This document shows positions 14,955-19,560 of a stretch of 19,560 nt of DNA, one piece after another (within the stretch, counting starts at the first letter, position 1; each line of letters begins with the position of its first letter). The notes under the pieces are model-generated. The model was not told the origin of the DNA. It searched no databases and saw only the letters and a program-made list of their open reading frames with translations. Both the position numbers and the translations under genes were made by a program. Source of the DNA: Candidatus Auribacterota bacterium (lineage in GTDB: Bacteria; Auribacterota; UBA6266); NCBI GenBank assembly GCA_016933315.1, contig JAFGBE010000004.1, forward strand, positions 1 through 19,560. Direction: 5' to 3'.

Positions 14955-15809
14955 ATGAAAAAAACGCTTTGTTGTCTTTTAGCTGTTATATTTATTGTTC
15001 TTGTCGCGTCGGCCGCCTTTTGCCAGGAACCGGCCCAGGATGATTCCGCGCAAAAGGGGAAGACCCTTTGGCAGACGGTGAAAGAGGGCGGGATAATGAT
15101 GATAATCATAGGCCTGGTTTCCGTGGTTATGGTCTATATCATCATAAGGAGTTTCATGACCCTTTCCCGCGAAAAACTGATACCGTCTTCATTCCTCGAT
15201 TCCATAGAAAAGGATATTGACGGGGGAAATCTCCAGGGCGTTGCGAATTCCTGCGTGGCTAGCGATTCTTTCTTCGCGAAAATCCTGCTCGCGGGCCTGA
15301 AAAAAGCGCACCTTGGCAGGGACAATATGGAAAAAGCGATAGAGGAAAGAGGAGAGCGCGAAGGCGAGGCGCTGAAAGTGATGGTAAATTACCTTTCCGT
15401 CATAGCGACCATTGCCCCGATGCTCGGGCTGCTGGGAACGGTATCCGGCATGATAAAATCCTTCAACGCCATAGCTTTCGCGGGCGCGGCGGGCAAGCCG
15501 TCGCTTCTGGCTTCCAGCGTCGGGGAGGCTCTTGTGACTACGGCTTTCGGGCTGATAGTCGCGATTCCGGCCATGGCGTTCTATTTTTATTTTAAGACGC
15601 ATATCGCGAACCTCATCGCCATTTCCGAGGAGAAAGTGGAAGTGATAATAGACAAGATTTATTCAAGGGCGTCTTACAGGAGCGGGACCGCCGAAGACTC
15701 GCAGCCTGAGGATGCCCAGCCGGATGCCCGGGCGGAGGAAACGCCTGAAGAGGAAAACCCGCAGCAAGGTGCCGAACAGGAAAACACGGGGGAAGAAAAT
15801 AAGCAGTGA
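14955..15809 (+). CDS. exbB: ExbB/TolQ/MotA-family proton-channel subunit
   Basis: A 284-residue protein, ribosome site AGGAG before ATG 14955. It has a cleavable-looking N-terminal signal (residues 1-23, ending AAFCQ), then a membrane segment at 46-66, a cytoplasmic loop with the usual GERE region, and two core membrane segments at 143-165 and 190-213. The hallmark APMLGLLGTVSGMIKSF and EALVTTAFGLIVAIPA motifs include the conserved pore-lining Thr residues. ExbB pentamers with ExbD use the proton motive force to move a periplasmic partner. Differences from the E. coli proteins are the signal sequence, found in many ExbB proteins outside Enterobacteria, and a 40-residue acidic Glu/Gln/Pro tail. 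It overlaps the first exbD by 4 nt (GTGA), implying translational coupling. TolQ naming is equally defensible. Confidence 0.93.
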   Translation: MKKTLCCLLAVIFIVLVASAAFCQEPAQDDSAQKGKTLWQTVKEGGIMMIIIGLVSVVMVYIIIRSFMTLSREKLIPSSFLDSIEKDIDGGNLQGVANSCVASDSFFAKILLAGLKKAHLGRDNMEKAIEERGEREGEALKVMVNYLSVIATIAPMLGLLGTVSGMIKSFNAIAFAGAAGKPSLLASSVGEALVTTAFGLIVAIPAMAFYFYFKTHIANLIAISEEKVEVIIDKIYSRASYRSGTAEDSQPEDAQPDARAEETPEEENPQQGAEQENTGEENKQ

Positions 15810-16231
15810 GAGTGTCGAAAAAATCGGGTAAATTCGAGGAAATGGGTTTCCAGATGGCGCCCATGATAGATGTGGTGTTCCTTCTTCTCATTTTCTTTAT
15901 GTGCGCTTCCACGTTCCACGACCTGGAAAGCAAGGAAGGGATTGACCTTCCCATAGCCGACAAGTCAAAGACAGAGGAAACTACGGAGGGAAGAATGGTC
16001 GTTAATGTGGACGGCGCGGGTATGATAACTTTCCAGAATTATACCTATACCCCCGAACAGCTCGGGAAGCAGATTTCGGAAATCCTGGAAAAACAGGAAA
16101 TCGCCTCGGTCTTGATAAGGGGCGATAAGGATACGGACCATAAGCACGTTATGAAGATTATGGAGCTTTGCGCGCAAAAAGGAATATGGAAAGTATGGTT
16201 TGCCACTTATAAAGAGGAAGGAAACAAGTGA
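15806..16231 (+). CDS. exbD: ExbD/TolR-family protein, first copy
   Basis: A 141-residue protein starting at GTG 15806, whose GTGA overlaps the exbB stop. The N-terminus is short and basic, followed by FQMAPMIDVVFLLLIFFMCA with the essential membrane Asp22, the proton-carrying residue of the family. The periplasmic domain is GIDLPIADKS, then VVNVDGAGMITFQNYTY, then VLIRGDKDTDHKHVMKIMELCAQKGIWKVWFAT, the usual ExbD beta-alpha fold ending. Full length. It works as a dimer in the ExbB pentamer pore. Paired with a second, different exbD immediately downstream, so a heterodimer is possible. Confidence 0.93.
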   Translation: MRVSKKSGKFEEMGFQMAPMIDVVFLLLIFFMCASTFHDLESKEGIDLPIADKSKTEETTEGRMVVNVDGAGMITFQNYTYTPEQLGKQISEILEKQEIASVLIRGDKDTDHKHVMKIMELCAQKGIWKVWFATYKEEGNK

Positions 16232-16656
16232 AATTTTCAAAAGACTCTTCAGGCGAAAAGACAGATTTTGAAATTGCCCCGATGATAGATGTCGTCTTTT
16301 TGCTGTTGATATTTTTTATAAGCACGTCGAGCCTTAAGATACAGGAAACCCAGCTCGGCGTCGATATCCCGACGCAGGCCGGCGAGCAGGCGCAGACGGA
16401 AGAGATCCCGGATGAGGTGCTGATTACCATAAAAAGCGGCAACAGGGTTTTTGTGAATAACAAGGAATATGATTCTCCCGAAAGCGGGATGCTCGATGAG
16501 CTTACCACAATGCTGTATAAGCTGAAAATGGTCTATGAGAAACAGGGAGTCATTATAGATATTGAAAAAGGCGTGAAGCACGGGCGCGTCGTGGATGTCC
16601 TTAACGCGTGCGCGGCGGCTAAAATAGACAACATATCGTTCCTTTCGGAAGATTAG
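16228..16656 (+). CDS. exbD: ExbD/TolR-family protein, second copy
   Basis: A 142-residue protein starting at GTG 16228, with GTGA overlapping the previous stop and GAGGAAGG just upstream. It has FEIAPMIDVVFLLLIFFIST with the essential Asp21. Its periplasmic domain reads LGVDIPTQAG, VLITIKSGNRVFVNNKEYD, then VIIDIEKGVKHGRVVDVLNACAAAKIDNISF. It differs from the first copy beyond the membrane helix, so this is an old duplication rather than a recent one. Two exbD genes behind one exbB are common in operons with DUF4159 or TonB-like partners outside Proteobacteria. Confidence 0.93.
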   Translation: MKFSKDSSGEKTDFEIAPMIDVVFLLLIFFISTSSLKIQETQLGVDIPTQAGEQAQTEEIPDEVLITIKSGNRVFVNNKEYDSPESGMLDELTTMLYKLKMVYEKQGVIIDIEKGVKHGRVVDVLNACAAAKIDNISFLSED

Positions 16657-16661
16657 GCAAG

Positions 16662-17810
16662 ATGATAAACAAACTCAGAATATACAGGTTTTTGAAAAAG
16701 AGCTTCAAGGAAGCCCCTTACCTTTCTTCCGCGATACTGTTCCACGTGATAGTCCTTCTTGTGCTGGGCTCGATATATATCGTGAGGCCGGTGACCGACA
16801 ACGCGCTCCTGAGCGGAAAATTCTTAAGCAAATCCACACCGATACAGAAGGTGGACCTCAGGCAGCTGCGCAAGGAGATGGTCCAGGAAGTCCCTGTGCA
16901 GATGGCGAAGAAACTGCCGGTGAAGAAGAAAACGCTTGAGGTGCAGAAGGTAGTGGAGGAAAGCCTTTTTAAGAAACAGACCGCCATAAAGCCCGAGCTT
17001 GTGAAGGCCGAGACCCCGAAAATATCATCCGAGAGAGAATTCGTAAAAAGGCAGGAAGACAGGAAACAGGATTACAAGGATTTTGTCGAAAAGTTCGAGC
17101 TGTCGGGCCGGGGAAAAACCACGAAAGCCAAGATCCAGCTCAGCGTCGCGAGGTACGCGGGGGGAGACTGGGATTGCCAGTTCGGCGGAGTTATCAACCT
17201 GATAGAACAGATAAACCGCTGGACGAACATAGAGGCCAATGCCGATATCCTTGTGAGAAGCGTGGATTCAAAAGAGATTTTCAAAGCCCCGTTTGTTTAT
17301 ATGACAGGCCACGACAATTTTACATTTACCGAGGAAGAGGTGCTTAACCTGAGGAAATATATCTTAAAAGGCGGCGCTGTATACTGCGACAACAGCCTTC
17401 CGGGACGCCGTTCCAGGTTCGACGTGGCTTTCAGGAGAGAGATGAAAAGGGTCCTGCCGGACAGGGAGTTTGAGGAGATAGATATCAACCACCCCGTATA
17501 CAGTTCTTTTTACAGCTTCAATAAACTTCCCAAGGGGATGAACTGGAAGAACGATACGACCGAAGTGATAAAAGTCAGGGACAGGATAGTGGTCATTTAC
17601 ACCCTTAACGATTACGGCGACTTGTGGACCACGGGATTGAATGACAAGGATGAGATAGATTTTAACTGGTATAAGGGGGATGACGATAACCTTTACCAGA
17701 GGCTGGGCAAATGGGGAGACAAGGTGAATTACGAGAATGTAGAGCTCGAGTCGATAAAAGACGCCTACAAAATGGGAATCAATGTGGTTGTGTATTTGCT
17801 TTTGAGGTGA
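16662..17810 (+). CDS. TonB-like membrane anchor fused to a DUF4159 domain
   Basis: A 382-residue protein. Residues 1-19 are basic, 20-41 form one membrane helix (SSAILFHVIVLLVLGSIYIV) with Ser and His placed as in TonB-type anchors. Residues 45-150 are a charged, extended Lys/Glu/Val/Pro linker (VPVQMAKKLPVKKKTLEVQK and similar). Residues 156-382 match DUF4159: VARYAGGDWDC, NLIEQINRWTNIEAN, APFVYMTGHDNFTF, LRKYILKGGAVYCDN, SRFDVAFRREMKRVLP, and INHPVYSSFYSFNKLPKG. DUF4159 is a periplasmic or soluble domain with a class-I glutamine-amidotransferase-like look; its biochemical role is unknown. The position right after exbB-exbD-exbD and the TonB-like anchor suggest that the ion channel drives this domain. 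It begins 5 nt after exbD and ends 4 nt before the VCBS gene. Confidence 0.85.
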   Translation: MINKLRIYRFLKKSFKEAPYLSSAILFHVIVLLVLGSIYIVRPVTDNALLSGKFLSKSTPIQKVDLRQLRKEMVQEVPVQMAKKLPVKKKTLEVQKVVEESLFKKQTAIKPELVKAETPKISSEREFVKRQEDRKQDYKDFVEKFELSGRGKTTKAKIQLSVARYAGGDWDCQFGGVINLIEQINRWTNIEANADILVRSVDSKEIFKAPFVYMTGHDNFTFTEEEVLNLRKYILKGGAVYCDNSLPGRRSRFDVAFRREMKRVLPDREFEEIDINHPVYSSFYSFNKLPKGMNWKNDTTEVIKVRDRIVVIYTLNDYGDLWTTGLNDKDEIDFNWYKGDDDNLYQRLGKWGDKVNYENVELESIKDAYKMGINVVVYLLLR

Positions 17811-17814
17811 CAGT

Positions 17815-19434
17815 TTGAAAATAAGGTTTCTGATATTATTTTTTCTTTGCTGGGCTATCCTGCCGCGGGAAGATGTTTTTGCCGCGGATAACCTGATAAT
17901 AAACGGGTATCTCGACCTGAAGATTAAGCTCGACAACCTCTGGGATGGGGTTGATTCTTCCGGCAATCTCAGGTTTTACAGGATAGACAGGGATATTCTG
18001 GAGTCGGGAACCAGGAATACAAGGGCATGGTTCGCGCCGAAGCCGAATTTCGTGGACATAAACAATGACGGACTCAGGGATTTAGTCGTATCCGATACAC
18101 AGGGCGCGATATTTGTGTTCCTGAACAAGGGCAGCGCTAAGGAACCTGTCTTCGAGACCGGCGTTCCGATAGTGACGCATTTCGGAGAATGTGCCAGGTG
18201 CAGCCTGGCCGATTGGAACAATGACGGGAAATTAGACATATTATGCGGCCGCCTGGAGGGCGACGTGCTGTTTGCCATTAATAAAGGTTCTATTAACGAT
18301 TATAAATTTATAAACGGGACGGAAGACCCGACGGCCCCTGTGGAAACAAAAAAACTGAAGGAATTCGACAGGTTCCTTTTCAAGGGCAGGGTCCTTGATA
18401 TAGGAAGGAACAGCTCCCCGTGCGTCGCCGATTTTAATAATGACAGGATAAAAGACCTTATTCTCGGGGAAGGCACGTATTCCGCTAACGCTGTCCACCT
18501 GTTCTTAAACAGGGATATGATGGGGGGCAAAGTTTTCGACGAGGACAAAAGGCAGGTGCTGGTTTACGGCGAGGGCAGGGAACATCTCACGCCCGAGGCG
18601 GTTGACTGGGATAACGACGGGGACCTTGATATAGTGATGGGAATGCGGACGGGGCACATAGAGCTTTTTATAAATGAAAACGCCCCGGGAGAAGATTTCA
18701 AGAAACAGATGATGTTCGCGGGGAGATTTAAGACCAGGGGCGGCGACATAAAGGAAGGCGAGATGAGCACGGTATATCCCGCCGACTGGGATAATGACGG
18801 GCTGACAGATCTTGTCACCGGGAGCAGCAGCGGATACATACATGTGTACCGCAACACGGGACAGCAGCAGGGTATGCTGATGCATGACGGCATTACGGTA
18901 GGGGGGAAAGATATTCTGAAAGAGTATTACCGGCCCGCCGCCTGGAGGATGGAAGAGAGAAGCAGCTGGGCTGTCATGGAAACTTTTACCGAGCCGGAAG
19001 CTCCCGGAACGCCGGCGAGAGTGGGGATGATGGTGAAATACGCGTACAATAATTCCGGCCTCGACGACAGGGGTTCAGAGGGGGATTATATTAAGATAAC
19101 TTCCGAAAGGTTCAATGTCGCGCACGGCAGAAAATACAGCCTGTCTTTCGATTACAAGGGCGACGGGATCATTGACGCTACCATTGCTTTCTGGGCCGAG
19201 TACGGCAGGGGCGTGGTGAAAGACGGGCAGAAAATCGACCAGACGGTTTACGAAACATTCAAATTCAGCCCGGCCGGCAAGTGGAGAACATTCAAAAAAA
19301 CAATCAATGTGGAATATAAGGGAGAGCCGGAAGTCCCGGAAAACGCCGCGATGCACGGCGACATATCATTCCATGTAAAATCCAGGGGAAACGGCGTGAT
19401 TTATCTTGATAACGTTTTGCTGGAGGCTGATTAA
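17815..19434 (+). CDS. Exported FG-GAP/VCBS-repeat protein with C-terminal jelly-roll-like domain
   Basis: A 539-residue protein starting at TTG 17815, chosen because GAGGTG lies 6 nt upstream and a signal peptide follows (ILFFLCWAILPREDVFA-AD). Five FG-GAP/VCBS units carry the calcium-binding D-x-[DN]-[ND]-D-G-x-x-D pattern: DINNDGLRD (about 81), DWNNDGKLD (about 132), DFNNDRIKD (about 204), DWDNDGDLD (about 264) and DWDNDGLTD (about 323). Each is followed by a GxIxVFLN-like strand, so a beta-propeller is expected. Residues 360-539 (GDYIKITSERFNVAHG, then FSPAGKWRTFKKTINV, GVIYLDNVLLEAD) resemble a carbohydrate-binding jelly roll (CBM4/9-like). It is likely periplasmic or on the surface and may bind polysaccharide. 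It shares the operon with the Exb/DUF4159 genes. The gene ends in a 4-bp overlap with the convergent neighbour. Confidence 0.85.
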   Translation: MKIRFLILFFLCWAILPREDVFAADNLIINGYLDLKIKLDNLWDGVDSSGNLRFYRIDRDILESGTRNTRAWFAPKPNFVDINNDGLRDLVVSDTQGAIFVFLNKGSAKEPVFETGVPIVTHFGECARCSLADWNNDGKLDILCGRLEGDVLFAINKGSINDYKFINGTEDPTAPVETKKLKEFDRFLFKGRVLDIGRNSSPCVADFNNDRIKDLILGEGTYSANAVHLFLNRDMMGGKVFDEDKRQVLVYGEGREHLTPEAVDWDNDGDLDIVMGMRTGHIELFINENAPGEDFKKQMMFAGRFKTRGGDIKEGEMSTVYPADWDNDGLTDLVTGSSSGYIHVYRNTGQQQGMLMHDGITVGGKDILKEYYRPAAWRMEERSSWAVMETFTEPEAPGTPARVGMMVKYAYNNSGLDDRGSEGDYIKITSERFNVAHGRKYSLSFDYKGDGIIDATIAFWAEYGRGVVKDGQKIDQTVYETFKFSPAGKWRTFKKTINVEYKGEPEVPENAAMHGDISFHVKSRGNGVIYLDNVLLEAD

Positions 19435-19560
19435 TTTTCTTCCGGCGGTGTTTCCGGTATTTTTTCCTGATCGGAGTTCAGCCCTTCCAGTTCCAGTGTT
19501 GAGGAGAGCTTTTTCTTATACCTTTCGACGTGGCTGTCTCCTATCCTGAAAGCCTCCGAC
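19431..19560 (-). CDS. C-terminal end of an unidentified protein (5' partial)
   Basis: On the minus strand an open frame enters from the right edge and ends at TAA 19433-19431. The visible 42 residues include RIGDSHVERYKKKLSSTLEL and end in an acidic Pro/Glu tail (ETPPEEN). Codon use looks coding. The stop overlaps the VCBS stop by 4 bp. Too little is visible to name it. Confidence 0.6.
   Translation of the reverse strand, partial: SEAFRIGDSHVERYKKKLSSTLELEGLNSDQEKIPETPPEEN

Overview
The window looks like chromosomal DNA of a Gram-negative (diderm) bacterium. It encodes an autotransporter, an AsmA-like protein and an ExbB/ExbD/TonB-type energised envelope complex, and several proteins have signal peptides. 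GC content is intermediate. Short palindromes with 3-base loops, AsmA-like small anchored proteins, large unclassified glycosidases and a DUF4159 operon together suggest an uncultivated lineage near the PVC superphylum (an Omnitrophota-like genome). That placement is inference; no marker gene is present.

Region 1 (1-2421, minus strand): the first 807 codons of an autotransporter with about 70-residue passenger repeats, running off the left edge. Because it has no stop in the window it is easily missed; I checked its frame triplet by triplet and found it fully open. Region 2 (2444-3700): non-coding. It holds tRNA-Asn(GUU) on the minus strand with a strong promoter and terminator. The tRNA is interrupted in its D-loop by a 273-nt insertion with the hallmarks of a group I intron: a P1 ending in a U.G pair, P3, P7 and P8 pairings, and a terminal G. 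A second, degraded copy of the tRNA 3' end and terminator lies just beyond it.

Region 3 (3679/3706-7788, plus strand): a compact run of three genes: a cytoplasmic six-hairpin glycosidase-like enzyme, an exported alpha-helical (probably alpha/alpha-barrel) protein, and an AsmA-like anchored protein. Facing it is a 1136-residue GH13 alpha-amylase-superfamily enzyme (7785-11195, minus strand) with an intact catalytic triad. The two stop codons overlap in a TTAA.

Region 4 (11339-19434, plus strand): a seven-gene, tightly coupled operon: a large TPR protein, a small TPR protein with a beta-rich N-terminus, ExbB/TolQ, two ExbD/TolR, a TonB-like anchor fused to DUF4159, and an exported FG-GAP/VCBS-repeat protein with a C-terminal jelly-roll-like domain. 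The likely model is a proton-motive-force-driven envelope machine. ExbB/ExbD would harvest the gradient, the DUF4159 fusion would carry motion into the periplasm, TPR proteins would scaffold, and the VCBS protein would be a partner or surface substrate. A minus-strand gene, of which only the C-terminus is visible, abuts it at the right edge, again with a TTAA stop overlap.

The two observations most worth following up are the D-loop group I intron in tRNA-Asn and the TonB-DUF4159 fusion operon.
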